Assembly (NCBI GenBank): GCA_043764015.1
Contig: JAYUKY010000131.1
Span: 19,590 to 83,589 of the forward strand
Direction: 5' to 3'
Origin: JANYGM01 sp043764015
Lineage (GTDB): Bacteria > Bacteroidota > Bacteroidia > Cytophagales > Thermonemataceae
DNA: 64,000 bases
Below the pieces are notes generated by a model. It saw nothing but the letters and a program-made list of their open reading frames with translations. It was not told the origin of the DNA and ran no database searches. The translations under genes and the position numbers were made by a program. Position 1 is the first letter of the stretch. Every line of letters begins with the position of its first letter. Positions 8,679-16,896 of this stretch are shown here, in pieces.

Positions 8679-9194
8679 TTAATCTAAACGAATATTAAAA
8701 GTTTCTACAAAATCTTTGGCTTCTTTTAGTCCAATTTTTTTGGTTTCTTTGGCAAGTTTTACTGCTTCTAATTTCTTATTTTTACGCAAAAGAGCTATAA
8801 TTCTATCTATAAAAACATCATCATCATTGGCAGCGCAAGTTTGCAGCATTTCGTCTGTATAACTTTTTATTTCTGTTTTTGTCACATCATTATTTAAGAA
8901 GTTTGAAAAATCTTTTTCTAATTTTTCTGTAAAGGTTTTTGCTTTTACAAGTGTATGCCCAAGCTCGCTTATACACAATTTTACTGCCATTATCTTCTGA
9001 TTATCAGCTAAACATTGAAATAGCTGTATTAAAGTAGCTACATCAATTTTTAAAGCATTTAATTTTTCTTCTAATTCTGCACACACAATATTTATATTTT
9101 CTTGATAGCGAGAACACTCATCAATAAAAGTAAGTAATTCACTTTCTTTTTTTTCTAAGATAAGGATAAGAAATTTTGCTTCTAAAAGTGTCAT
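8679..9194 (-). CDS. Cytosolic protein with L7/L12-like C-terminal segment
   Basis: This 171-residue protein is mostly helical and charged, with no signal peptide. Its last 45 residues (IIALLRKNKKLEAVKLAKET, then KKIGLKEAKDFVE) closely follow the C-terminal domain of ribosomal protein L7/L12, whose motif is K.EAIK.VRE.T.LGLKEAKDLVE. Small proteins with this domain but no ribosomal N-terminus occur in many bacteria, without an established role. The first 120 residues are unrecognised. The gene sits 34 bases upstream of the PKD protein on the same strand, so co-transcription is possible. Confidence 0.7.
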   Translation of the reverse strand: MTLLEAKFLILILEKKESELLTFIDECSRYQENINIVCAELEEKLNALKIDVATLIQLFQCLADNQKIMAVKLCISELGHTLVKAKTFTEKLEKDFSNFLNNDVTKTEIKSYTDEMLQTCAANDDDVFIDRIIALLRKNKKLEAVKLAKETKKIGLKEAKDFVETFNIRLD

Positions 9195-9324
9195 ATTTTT
9201 ATAATTTTTTTACTAAGATTTTTAAAGATATTTTTGGAAAAATAGTAATATTTTATCAAAAAACAAAGAAAAAACTATAAATATTTTGTTGTTTATAAAG
9301 ATATTCGCAACGGCATTATCATTA

Positions 9325-9612
9325 TTATGCTTTTTTCAAAAAGTAAGTTTTTAGTACAATTTTCATCTTTTCAATGCTACAATCAACTTCTTCATCATTA
9401 TTTGTAAGGCGGATTTTCTTTACTATTGTGCCTCTTTTGAGCGTAATAGTGCTACCTTTTACTTTTAAATCTTTTATTAAATGTACAGTATCACCGTCAT
9501 TTAGTATAGTTCCGTTGCAATCTTTGACATTTGAAACTGTACTTTCTTCTTGGTTTTCGTCTGAAATTTCATCATCTGAATTGGCGTAATTGCCGTTTTT
9601 ATTTTTTCTCAT
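9325..9612 (-). CDS. PhnA/YjdM-like protein, C-terminal domain only
   Basis: Residues 29-95 match the PhnA (YjdM) C-terminal domain: VKDCNGTILNDGDTVHLIKD, then LKVKGSTITLKRGTIVKKIRLT and a final FLKKA. The N-terminal zinc ribbon found in full-length PhnA is absent. It is replaced by a short acidic segment (NSDDEISDENQEES). Despite the old name, PhnA is not a demonstrated phosphonate enzyme and its role is unclear. The gene is separated by 130 bases from the next gene on its strand and diverges from ruvC. Confidence 0.82.
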   Translation of the reverse strand: MRKNKNGNYANSDDEISDENQEESTVSNVKDCNGTILNDGDTVHLIKDLKVKGSTITLKRGTIVKKIRLTNNDEEVDCSIEKMKIVLKTYFLKKA

Positions 9613-9702
9613 TATTTTTTATTGAAACTGTATATTTTCATAATTTTCCTCAAAATTACACAAAATAATAGCATTATAATAGCTTTTTTCTTCTTTTTTG
9701 CG

Positions 9703-9710
9703 TACTTTTG
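9703..9710 (+). promoter_or_regulatory. Bacteroidota -7 box TACTTTTG upstream of ruvC
   Basis: TACTTTTG fits the Bacteroidota TAnnTTTG consensus and lies 37 bases before the ruvC start codon. The upstream -33 element is not clear. Confidence 0.55.
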
Positions 9711-9716
9711 TTGTAA

Positions 9717-9746
9717 TATTTCGTATTTCAAACTTCGTACCTAAAA
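9717..9746. repeat. Half heptamer repeat, GTACGAA type (copy 1)
   Basis: TATTTCGTATTTCAAACTTCGTACCT is the right arm of the GTACGAA-type repeat, also seen complete at 40641-40748. It ends two bases before the ruvC start codon, so it forms part of the ruvC leader. Confidence 0.6.
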
Positions 9747-9747
9747 A

Positions 9748-10461
9748 ATGCTTGTTGCTCCAGAAAAAATTGAAAAAATTATCTTAGGTATAGACCCAGG
9801 CACACGCTTTATGGGTTATGGCGTGATTAAAACTATGGGCAAAAAAATTGAAGTATTGCAATATGGTGTTATCAATTTGGAAAAATATATTGGCTATGAA
9901 ATCAAATTAAAGAAAATTTTTGAGCGTGTGGCGCAAATAGTGGAAGAGTTTATGCCTGACGCAATGGCGTTAGAAGCTCCTTTTTATGGAAAAAATGTAC
10001 AATCAATGCTAAAATTGGGTAGGGCGCAAGGCGTGGCAATGGCGGCTGCCCTTGCCCGTGAGATACCCATAAGCGAGTATGCGCCACGTAAGGTTAAGCA
10101 GTCCGTAACGGGCAATGGCGCAGCTGACAAGCACGAACTAGCAGAAATGTTAGAAAAAATCCTTAATTTTAAGTTTGATGTTGGTACAATGTCTGATGCT
10201 TCTGATGCGCTTGGCGTGGCACTTTGCCATCATTACCAAACAGAAAACTCAATAGGAATGTCCAAAAGCAAATCTTGGGGAGATTTTGTCAAAGATAATC
10301 CTAGTTCTATTATTTCTAAAAATAATTTAGAAAATAAAGATAATCTTTCAAATGCCTCTGATAATGTTTCTTTAGATATTTTGAAAAAGAAAAAAACGTC
10401 TAAAACAGACAATAGAGTAACTTTTGCCCAAATGGAACTTACAAGAAAAATTAAAAAATAG
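9748..10461 (+). CDS. ruvC: Holliday junction resolvase RuvC
   Basis: RuvC cuts four-way DNA junctions after RuvAB branch migration. The catalytic acidic set is complete: D16 in GIDPGTRFMGYG, E76 in ALEAPFYGKN, and D150 and D153 in SDASDALGVALCHH. At 237 residues it is about 45-50 longer than typical RuvC. The extra C-terminal tail from about residue 170 is rich in S, N and K and looks disordered. ruvA follows on the same strand, after a heptamer hairpin, which supports the identification. ruvB is not in the window. Confidence 0.96.
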   Translation: MLVAPEKIEKIILGIDPGTRFMGYGVIKTMGKKIEVLQYGVINLEKYIGYEIKLKKIFERVAQIVEEFMPDAMALEAPFYGKNVQSMLKLGRAQGVAMAAALAREIPISEYAPRKVKQSVTGNGAADKHELAEMLEKILNFKFDVGTMSDASDALGVALCHHYQTENSIGMSKSKSWGDFVKDNPSSIISKNNLENKDNLSNASDNVSLDILKKKKTSKTDNRVTFAQMELTRKIKK

Positions 10462-10462
10462 T

Positions 10463-10556
10463 TGTGAAGTGTGAGGTGTGATATGTGAGGTAAATACATT
10501 ATTTGTCTTCAAAAAACACTTCACACTTCACACCTCTCACTTCACACTTCAAAAAA
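10463..10556. repeat. Heptamer-periodic hairpin, GTGTGAA type (copy 3)
   Basis: The left arm contains heptamers GTGAAGT/GTGAGGT/GTGATAT/GTGAGGT and leads into the core AAATACATTATTTGTC. The right arm is CACTTCACACTTCACACC followed by TCTCACTTCACACTTC. It spans the entire ruvC-ruvA gap and would form a long imperfect hairpin in the shared transcript. Confidence 0.8.
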
Positions 10557-11186
10557 ATGTTTGCATACATAAAAGGGAAACTCGTGAGCTTAGAAGCTAC
10601 AAATGCCATTATTGAGGCGACTGGTGTAGGCTACGAAATGCGTATTTCTGTTAATACTTATACCAAAGTTCAGACAAAAGTAGCAGAAAATACCGCTACA
10701 AACGCAACAACAGATGAAAATGTACAATTATTTACCTATTTGCAGGTACTTGAAAACGCTCATAATTTGTTTGGATTTGCAGAAATCTCTGAAAAAAGAC
10801 TGTTTTTAGACTTGATTAGCGTGTCTGGAATAGGTCCGAATACGGCAATTATTATGCTTTCTTCACTTTCTCCTGCGGAGATTCAGCGTGCTATTGCTAG
10901 TGAAGACGTAAAAACCGTTCAAAGTATCAAAGGAATTGGCGCAAAAACTGCCCAACGTGCCATTTTGGAACTAAAAGACAAAATGAAAAAATACGGAATT
11001 CCTGACGAAAACGGCAAAACAAGCAATGCGCCAAGTTACCGTTCCAATAAAGATGAGGCACTTAATGCCTTGCTTACATTGGGTTTTGTGAAGGCTGTCG
11101 CAGAAAAAAATATAGAAATAGTGCTAAAATTGCGTGGAAACGACCTTTCAGTAGAAAATATCATCAAAGAAACGCTAAAAATGTGA
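10557..11186 (+). CDS. ruvA: Holliday junction DNA helicase subunit RuvA
   Basis: From ATG at 10557 (MFAYIKGKLVSLE) the protein has 209 residues, close to the usual RuvA length. It shows the N-terminal OB fold (YIKGKLVSLEATNAIIEATG), the two helix-hairpin-helix motifs (VSGIGPNTAIIMLSSL and IKGIGAKTAQRAILEL) and the C-terminal three-helix domain (EALNALLTLGF). RuvA tetramers clamp Holliday junctions and recruit RuvB. A TTG-initiated extension from 10503 would be translated from the upstream hairpin repeat (NTSHFTPLTSHF) and is rejected. The region TNATTDENVQ near residue 50 is a small insertion. Confidence 0.95.
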   Translation: MFAYIKGKLVSLEATNAIIEATGVGYEMRISVNTYTKVQTKVAENTATNATTDENVQLFTYLQVLENAHNLFGFAEISEKRLFLDLISVSGIGPNTAIIMLSSLSPAEIQRAIASEDVKTVQSIKGIGAKTAQRAILELKDKMKKYGIPDENGKTSNAPSYRSNKDEALNALLTLGFVKAVAEKNIEIVLKLRGNDLSVENIIKETLKM

Positions 11187-11396
11187 GTTGTAAGTTTTCA
11201 ACATTCAGTTAAATACCAAAAAAATCAGTTTCTTATCTCTCATACTTGTTTTTCATGCTAAAATTAGGAATAAATACAAATATTTCTTAAATTGCGCCAA
11301 AATTAGAAAAATAAATATATAATTATTATCAAAATTATCAATAATATCAATCCAAATATAGATTTAAATAGGCTTCCTGCCCATATTGCTATCATT

Positions 11397-12080
11397 ATGG
11401 ACGGAAATGGGCGTTGGGCAAAAAAACAAGGCGCAATGCGTGTTTTTGGACATAAAAACGCTATAAAAGCAGTTAGAGAAGCATCAGAAGGCTGTGCGGA
11501 ACTAGGCGTTAAATATTTGACTTTGTACGCTTTTTCTACTGAAAATTGGTCAAGACCACAGAAAGAGGTAGATGCACTTATGGAGCTTTTGGTACATACT
11601 ATTAGGGGTGAGGCAAAAACGCTTTCTAAAAATAATATCAGCCTGCAATGTATTGGAGATATTGAAAGTTTACCAAAAAAGTGCCAAAAAGAACTCCAAG
11701 AAACTATAGAAATTACTTCTAAAAATACGGGTTTAGTGCTTGTTTTAGCACTAAGTTATAGTGGGCGTTGGGATATTATGCAAGCTATGAGAAAAATTGC
11801 AGAAGATGTTAAAAACGAAAAAATTAGTACAGAAAAAATAGATAATGATTTGATAAATAGCTATTTATCTACAAAAAACATTCCTGACCCAGAGCTTCTC
11901 ATACGTACAAGTGGAGAACTTCGTATCAGTAATTTTTTGCTTTGGCAAATGGCTTATACAGAAATTTTCATTGATGAGGTACTTTGGCCTGATTTTCGCA
12001 GGGAAAATCTACACAATGCTATCATCAATTATCAACAAAGAGAAAGACGTTTTGGCAAAACAAGCGAACAACTTTCTTGA
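11397..12080 (+). CDS. uppS: Undecaprenyl diphosphate synthase (5' end unresolved)
   Basis: UppS condenses isopentenyl diphosphate onto farnesyl diphosphate to make the C55 carrier lipid for peptidoglycan and polysaccharides. Motifs present are MDGNGRWA with the catalytic Asp, FGHKNA, TLYAFSTENWSRP, the RTSGELRISNFLLWQMAY segment and WPDF near the C-terminus. The first ATG in frame is at 11397, but it falls inside the conserved IIMDGNGRW strand. The codons upstream continue the family sequence (LNRLPAHIAII) and the frame is open back to a TAG at 11304. No ATG, GTG or TTG lies in that stretch, so translation must use ATT, ATC or ATA, or the sequence has an error. bamA follows, as is usual. Confidence 0.93.
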   Translation: MDGNGRWAKKQGAMRVFGHKNAIKAVREASEGCAELGVKYLTLYAFSTENWSRPQKEVDALMELLVHTIRGEAKTLSKNNISLQCIGDIESLPKKCQKELQETIEITSKNTGLVLVLALSYSGRWDIMQAMRKIAEDVKNEKISTEKIDNDLINSYLSTKNIPDPELLIRTSGELRISNFLLWQMAYTEIFIDEVLWPDFRRENLHNAIINYQQRERRFGKTSEQLS

Positions 12081-12081
12081 T

Positions 12082-12185
12082 GTGTGAAGTGTGGTGTGAA
12101 GTGTGATATAAATATATTATCTATGTCTAAAATATATCAAAAATTACATATCACACATCACGCATTCACATATCACACATCATAA
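12082..12185. repeat. Heptamer-periodic hairpin, GTGTGAA type (copy 4)
   Basis: Left arm: GTGTGAAGTGTGGTGTGAAG, then TGTGATATAAATATATTATC. Right arm: CATATCACACATCACGCATT, then CACATATCACACATCA. It spans the uppS-bamA junction. The right arm drifts to ATCACAC words like those of the copy at 34147. Confidence 0.7.
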
Positions 12186-12199
12186 AAATTCAACAAAAA

Positions 12200-14710
12200 A
12201 TGACAAAAAATATCCTAAAAAGCTTCATAATAGCTTTTTTATTTCTCTTTAGCTTCGCAAATTCAGCTTTGCAGGCGCAAGAGGTAGAAACAAAAGAGTA
12301 TATTATTGGAGGTATCAACGTTTCTGGTGTACAATTCCTTGACCCTATTGCGGTGGCAAATCTTTCTGGTTTGAAAGGTGGCGACAAACTCGTTATTCCT
12401 AGTACGGATTTGGGAAATGCTATCAAAAAACTCTGGAAAACTGGTCTTTTTGGTGATGTAAATATTTTTGTAGAACGTACTGAAGGTGAAAAAGTCTTCC
12501 TAAATATTGCTTTGCAAGAACGACCAAAAATCTCTCGTTTAGAGTTTATTGGTGTGAAAAAGGGTAGTCGTACTTCCTTGGCTGAAAAGCTAGGTGGTGT
12601 GCGTGGCTCTATTATTACTGATGCCATCACCAAAAATATGAAACTTGGCGTAAAGAAATTTTATGCTGAAAAAGGCTTTAATAATGCAGAAGTAAATGTT
12701 GTTCAAACTCGTGATTCTGTACTACAAAATGCCGTTATTTTGAAAGTCAAAATTAAGAAAAATTCTAAGGTAAAAGTACGTGATATTCTTATAGAAGGTA
12801 ACATCGCTATTACAGATAAGAAAATTCAGCGTACTATGAAAACTAAAAAGAAATCTTGGAAAAGAATTTTTAATAATGCTAAATTTATTGCTAAGAAATT
12901 TGAAGAGGACAAAGATAAAATTATTGAATTGTATAACACAAAAGGTTACCGTGATGCTCGTATCATAAGCGATAGCACTTATGACGTTTCTCCTAAGCGT
13001 GTAATGGTCAAACTTAATATAGAAGAAGGTAAAAAGCACTTTTTTAGGAATATTTATTGGGAAGGAAATTATAAATATACAGACGAGCAACTTGCCAAAT
13101 ATCTTGGAATTCAGAAAGGTGACGTTTATGATAGGGCTTTGCTTGATAAAAAAATATCTTTGAGTATGACAGATATTGATATTTCTTCCTTGTATATGGA
13201 TGATGGTTATTTGTTCTTCCGTATAAATCCTATTGAAAGTGTTATTGATGGTGATTCTGTGGACATCAAAATGCAAATTTATGAAGGGCAACAAGCCAAT
13301 ATTAACTCTGTGATTATCAATGGAAATACAAAAACTTCAGACCACGTAGTGTTGCGTGAAATTCGTACTATTCCTGGTCAGAAATTCAGCAGAAGGCAAA
13401 TCATCAGAACAAATCAGGCACTTGGTGCGTTGGGCTTTTTTGATGCTGAAAAAATACAAATAAATCCTATTCCACACCCAGAAAGCGGTACAGTTGATGT
13501 AGAATACAAATTAGTGGAAAAACCAAGTGACCAATTAGAACTTTCTGGCGGATGGGGCGGTTTTCAGGGGTTTGTAGGAACTTTGGGCGTTTCTTTTAAT
13601 AATTTTTCTTTGAGAAAAGCGGGTAGATTACGTAATTGGAAACCCGTTCCTACAGGTGACGGACAGCGCTTGTCTGTGAGAGCGCAAGCTAACGGGCGTG
13701 CTTTTCAAAGTTATTCTTTGAGTTTTACAGAGCCTTGGTTAGGTGGGAAAAAACCTAATGCTTTGACTGTCAGTATTTCACATTCTATCCAAAATAGAGG
13801 AATAGGACAAGCTGCACAATTTCAAGGAAAACTACAAATGTCCAGCGTTACAGTCAATTTGGGGCGCAGACTGAAGTTCCCTGATGATTATTTTGTGCTT
13901 TCTAATTCTCTTACTTACCAAAGAATGGCGTTAGATAACTCTCCTATTAGTGGTAGTTTGTTTAATACAGGTGTGGCAAATACAGTTACATTTGGTACAA
14001 CGCTTTCACGTAGTAGCATTGCCAATCCAACTTTTCCACGAGAAGGCTCTTCTTTTACGCTTACGGGTACACTTACGCCTCCATTTTCATTGTTAGCAGG
14101 TCAGAAAAGCAAGCAAGAATACGACAAAATGGCACAGTCAGATAAATTTAATCTTATTGAGTACTACAAAATAATGCTTGATGCCTCTATGTTTGCTCCT
14201 GTTTTTGGCAAATTAGTGTTTCACTCTCGTTTTCATTTTGGCTCACTTAATGCCTACAATAAAAATCTTGGGGTAGGTCCTTTTGAGCGTTTCCAAATGG
14301 GCGGAAGTGGCTTGACTAACCAAAATATGCTTATTGGCGTTGATTTGATAGGGCTTCGTGGCTACCGTGACAACGTAATTGTTCCGCAAGACCCAAGCAA
14401 CAGAACAGGCTCACCAACGCTTGGTACACTTTACAATAAATATGTAATGGAGCTTCGTTATCCTATTTCTCTAAATCCTGCCGCTACTATTTTCGTGCTT
14501 GGTTTTGCGGAAGGTGGCAATACTTATTTGAATTTTGATACTTATAATCCATTTAAGGTTTACCGTTCTGTAGGTGTGGGCGCACGTATTTTTATGCCTG
14601 CTTTTGGTATGATTGGTATAGATTGGGGACAAGGACTTGATAATGTTCCTGGAAGTAGTGATGGCGGGAAACAAAATTTCACCTTCACCATTGGACAACA
14701 GCTGAGATAA
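12200..14710 (+). CDS. bamA: Outer membrane assembly factor BamA (Omp85)
   Basis: BamA inserts beta-barrel proteins into the outer membrane. The 836-residue precursor has a signal peptide (residues 1-27, ending LQAQ). A series of POTRA domains covers about residues 30-450, with repeated V.I.GN and Y...GY.DA segments such as FYAEKGFNNAEVNVV. A C-terminal 16-strand barrel begins near SGGWGGFQGF. The VRGF-type lid-lock motif appears as LRGYRDN near residue 715, and the chain ends in a beta-signal-like NFTFTIGQQLR. It follows uppS, a common Bacteroidota arrangement. The skp/ompH genes that usually follow are absent, and a strong terminator lies just downstream. Confidence 0.95.
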   Translation: MTKNILKSFIIAFLFLFSFANSALQAQEVETKEYIIGGINVSGVQFLDPIAVANLSGLKGGDKLVIPSTDLGNAIKKLWKTGLFGDVNIFVERTEGEKVFLNIALQERPKISRLEFIGVKKGSRTSLAEKLGGVRGSIITDAITKNMKLGVKKFYAEKGFNNAEVNVVQTRDSVLQNAVILKVKIKKNSKVKVRDILIEGNIAITDKKIQRTMKTKKKSWKRIFNNAKFIAKKFEEDKDKIIELYNTKGYRDARIISDSTYDVSPKRVMVKLNIEEGKKHFFRNIYWEGNYKYTDEQLAKYLGIQKGDVYDRALLDKKISLSMTDIDISSLYMDDGYLFFRINPIESVIDGDSVDIKMQIYEGQQANINSVIINGNTKTSDHVVLREIRTIPGQKFSRRQIIRTNQALGALGFFDAEKIQINPIPHPESGTVDVEYKLVEKPSDQLELSGGWGGFQGFVGTLGVSFNNFSLRKAGRLRNWKPVPTGDGQRLSVRAQANGRAFQSYSLSFTEPWLGGKKPNALTVSISHSIQNRGIGQAAQFQGKLQMSSVTVNLGRRLKFPDDYFVLSNSLTYQRMALDNSPISGSLFNTGVANTVTFGTTLSRSSIANPTFPREGSSFTLTGTLTPPFSLLAGQKSKQEYDKMAQSDKFNLIEYYKIMLDASMFAPVFGKLVFHSRFHFGSLNAYNKNLGVGPFERFQMGGSGLTNQNMLIGVDLIGLRGYRDNVIVPQDPSNRTGSPTLGTLYNKYVMELRYPISLNPAATIFVLGFAEGGNTYLNFDTYNPFKVYRSVGVGARIFMPAFGMIGIDWGQGLDNVPGSSDGGKQNFTFTIGQQLR

Positions 14711-14711
14711 T

Positions 14712-14745
14712 ATTTCAATTACGAATTAAAAATTACAGTTTTATC
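14712..14745. repeat. Degenerate heptamer-type repeat, AATTACG type
   Basis: TTTCAATTACGAATTAAAAATTACAG matches the reverse complement of the ATTCGTA-type repeat at 780-828 and the one at 54050-54090. It ends in the TACAGTTTT core shared with other copies. Confidence 0.45.
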
Positions 14746-14752
14746 CACAATA

Positions 14753-14791
14753 CAAAAAAGCAGCATAAAATATATTTTATGCTGCTTTTTT
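14753..14791. terminator. Intrinsic terminator after bamA
   Basis: AGCAGCATAAAATA and TATTTTATGCTGCT form a perfect stem, flanked by A6 and T6-type runs, so it can end transcription of bamA and also of the convergent gene at 14832-15784. Confidence 0.9.
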
Positions 14792-14831
14792 GTGTTAAGT
14801 AAATTTTTATTTTATTTTTAATGTTGAATAA

Positions 14832-15784
14832 TTAAAAGATGCCCTCTATTTTCACATACATTAAATCAGCACCCAAATTAGCACGTTGCATATTAAACTT
14901 AGACCACTTTCTCTCCATATAATTAGACCAATGACCATAAGAAGTAATGTCTTTACGTGTACGAGGGCGGTAGCCATACCAAATTGGAGACACAAATCCT
15001 TTTTGATTTGGGTCGTCATTGCCAAGTAGGTCTATTCCAACAAAACAACCTTCTTTATTAAATGGGACATTATATTTTTCTACATCAAATCTATTGATGC
15101 CACTATGTGTAACCTCAAAAATAATATTTTCTGTTACTAAATCCTTATCTGGTGCTTCTTTACCCAGTTTTTTATTGTAAAATCTAATCCGTATCTTGTT
15201 TTTCTTTGTTTTTCAAAAATACCAAAGTTAAAGGCTACATTTTTGATATAACCATCTTGTTTTACCTCATTTTCAACGAAATAAGCATATTGAGAACCTT
15301 TATTACCCTTGAGTTCAAGTTGTGCAAATTTTAAACCCTTTCCAACTTCCCCAAAATATTTAGTGTAGTTTTTAGTTTTTTTTGCAATAACTTCTGCCTG
15401 TGATAGGTTAATAATATCATCTTCTAACACTATTTTTTGTGGTAAATCTTTCCAAAAGAATTGTTTTGAGTGGTAGCCTAACGCACTTATCAAAAGTGTA
15501 TCAGCTTTATTATTTGGAATTTGTAGTGTAATTTTACCAATAGAATCAGCAAATGAACCAATACTATATTTTTTTACTGTTAGTGTAGCAAAAGGAATAC
15601 CCTGTTTTTGGTTATCAAATATTTGAGTAGAAATAGTTACAATTTGTGCAGTTACTGGTGTTGCAAAAAACAAACCAAGCGCACAGATAAAAATTCGTGT
15701 ATTATGTAGTAAACAATAAAGAGATGTAAAAATGCAAGAATAATATTGTAATCTTTTCATAAATAGTAGCTTAAAATACCTCAA
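14832..15784 (-). pseudogene. Secreted CarboxypepD_reg-like protein, frameshifted
   Basis: Two overlapping minus-strand frames form one protein. Frame 1 runs from ATG 15784 (or, more likely, 15760: MKRLQYYS) and stops at 15137. From about 15185 the second frame continues as YNKKLGKEAPDKDLVTENII to a stop at 14832, giving about 309 residues if joined. The shift lies near a TTTT/AAAAAA-rich tract and would be repaired by one extra T in GATTTTACA. The N-terminus has a signal peptide. A CarboxypepD_reg-like beta-sandwich follows (QKQGIPFATLTVKKYSIGSF) and then the linker LSQAEVIAKK. The C-terminal part (FVGIDLLG) is related to the upstream gene at 15771-16478 (FVGLEWPS). A true pseudogene, programmed slippage or a sequencing error cannot be separated here. 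Confidence 0.75.
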
Positions 15785-16478
15785 CTACAATACCATAATT
15801 GATATTAGGGTGATTTTTCTTTTTATTAAGAACGGTGTTTTCATCATAATAAGCCTCTGCAAAAGCAATTTTTCTATCTAAAAGCTGCCATTCGTAGCCT
15901 GTACGAATATCACTCCACCAAGTAAGCATTTCAGTAGTAGTAAACACATAAGAAAAGCCAGGACCTTGTACCTGTTTATTGCTTGTTATTTTTTTGGGTT
16001 GTTCGCCTTCACTAGGCCACTCCAGACCAACAAAAATCCCTTCATTGGGTAAAAAAAGTTGTTGATTGCGTATATCTACACTAATTAATTTCCCTGTTAT
16101 GGTATCTATGTTTACAACTATTTTATTTTTGAGAAAGGACTCGCCAGGTGCGCCTGTACTGCTTTTTTTATATAATTGAATATGACAAATACCAGTAGTA
16201 GTAGCTATTTTTTTAGGAATAGGAATACAAATTTTAGTGATGAAATGACTTTTTTCTATGTTAGGACTAGGAATAAAAAGCGCACATTTGGAAAAATCAA
16301 GATAGTTGGTAGAGCTATACTTTACTTTTTTCTTATGAAATCCTAAATTTATTTTTTTTCTTTTGGCATTAACTTCTACCTCTTGAAGTTCTTCAGTTTT
16401 GAGTGTGTCTATCACATTTTTCTGAGCGTGAAGGCTGAAAAAAGAAAACAAAAAGAAAATTGCAAATATATTTTTCAT
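15771..16478 (-). CDS. Secreted hypothetical, paralogue of the downstream frameshifted gene
   Basis: The product has 235 residues with a signal peptide (FAIFFLFSFFSLHAQ). It starts with the hinge LQEVEVNAKRKKINLG, which resembles the QAEVIAKKTKN linker of the next gene. It thus looks like the C-terminal half of that architecture without the carboxypeptidase-regulatory domain. A beta-rich core follows, with CHIQLYKKSSTGAPGESFL and GIFVGLEWPSEG. Similar domains occur in Bacteroidota next to CarboxypepD_reg modules, but no biochemical role is known to me. It ends about 10 bases before the likely start of the downstream paralogue, so the two are probably co-transcribed after tandem duplication. 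Confidence 0.75.
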   Translation of the reverse strand: MKNIFAIFFLFSFFSLHAQKNVIDTLKTEELQEVEVNAKRKKINLGFHKKKVKYSSTNYLDFSKCALFIPSPNIEKSHFITKICIPIPKKIATTTGICHIQLYKKSSTGAPGESFLKNKIVVNIDTITGKLISVDIRNQQLFLPNEGIFVGLEWPSEGEQPKKITSNKQVQGPGFSYVFTTTEMLTWWSDIRTGYEWQLLDRKIAFAEAYYDENTVLNKKKNHPNINYGIVVEVF

Positions 16479-16494
16479 ATATAAAAACAGTTAA

Positions 16495-16522
16495 AAAATG
16501 CCTTAAAATTTTAAGGCATTTT
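16495..16522 (-). terminator. Perfect palindromic terminator of the small peptide gene
   Basis: AAAATGCCTTAAAA joined to TTTTAAGGCATTTT is a gapless 14+14 base palindrome. In the minus-strand transcript it is followed by a U-rich run. It lies between the Cys-rich peptide gene (stop at 16542) and the next gene (start 16478), making the peptide gene a single-gene unit. Confidence 0.85.
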
Positions 16523-16541
16523 GTTTGAAAACTATTGATTT

Positions 16542-16781
16542 TTAGCAAGGAGGATAGGTATTTGAACCATCAAAATCAATCCAAAGGACATAGAAATGTT
16601 TGGTACATGTCTTATATCCCAACATTGGATTACAAGCACCACAAGTTGTAGAACTTCCAAAGAAACGACGACGCTCGTCATCTCCGCTGCCATTTGCTTC
16701 TTGTGCGAATACAATAGTAGGCACAGCCAACGCTACAACTAAAGCAGCTCTTTTCAAAAACTTTCTCATTTTACTAAACAT
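16542..16781 (-). CDS. Small exported Cys-rich peptide precursor
   Basis: The frame encodes 79 residues; the start at 16769 (MRKFLKRAALVV) is equally likely. A classic signal peptide (KFLKRAALVVALAVPTIVFAQ) is followed by an acidic/arginine linker (GSGDDERRRFF). The tail of about 35 residues holds four cysteines: TTCGACNPMLGYKTC...PPC. I recognise no family. Size, export signal and cysteines are compatible with a secreted structural peptide, toxin-like peptide or signal. The gene has its own terminator and a leader hairpin, and diverges from an XRE-family regulator whose spacer holds two perfect palindromes. A regulatory link between the two genes is inference only. An overlapping frame at 16532-16714 is considered a shadow. 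Confidence 0.7.
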   Translation of the reverse strand: MFSKMRKFLKRAALVVALAVPTIVFAQEANGSGDDERRRFFGSSTTCGACNPMLGYKTCTKHFYVLWIDFDGSNTYPPC

Positions 16782-16805
16782 TTAAGGATTAAAAGATATG
16801 TAAAT

Positions 16806-16830
16806 GTTAAAATTTCTGTATCATTTTAAC
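16806..16830 (-). other. Leader hairpin upstream of the Cys-rich peptide gene
   Basis: GTTAAAAT and ATTTTAAC form a perfect 8-bp stem with a 9-base loop in the 5' leader of the peptide gene. It may stabilise or regulate the messenger; no further evidence. Confidence 0.4.
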
Positions 16831-16864
16831 AAGCGCAAAGTAATCACAAAAAAGTCTAATAATC

Positions 16865-16880
16865 TATTACAAAAGTAATA
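16865..16880. promoter_or_regulatory. Palindromic operator candidate TATTAC-N4-GTAATA
   Basis: A perfect 6-bp inverted repeat with a 4-base spacer lies in the divergent region between the peptide gene and the XRE regulator gene, just upstream of the regulator's -7 box. Confidence 0.5.
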
Positions 16881-16888
16881 AATTTTAC

Positions 16889-16896
16889 TACATTTG
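16889..16896 (+). promoter_or_regulatory. -7 box TACATTTG for the XRE regulator gene
   Basis: TACATTTG fits TAnnTTTG and is placed 43 bases before the ATG at 16939. It lies exactly between two palindromes, the usual geometry for autoregulation. Confidence 0.6.

Noticed and set aside
10503..10556. TTG-started N-terminal extension of RuvA
   Set aside because: The extra residues are encoded by the hairpin repeat and absent from the RuvA family.
16532..16714. 60-codon minus-strand frame overlapping the Cys-rich peptide
   Set aside because: The alternative frame with signal peptide and own terminator explains the region better.
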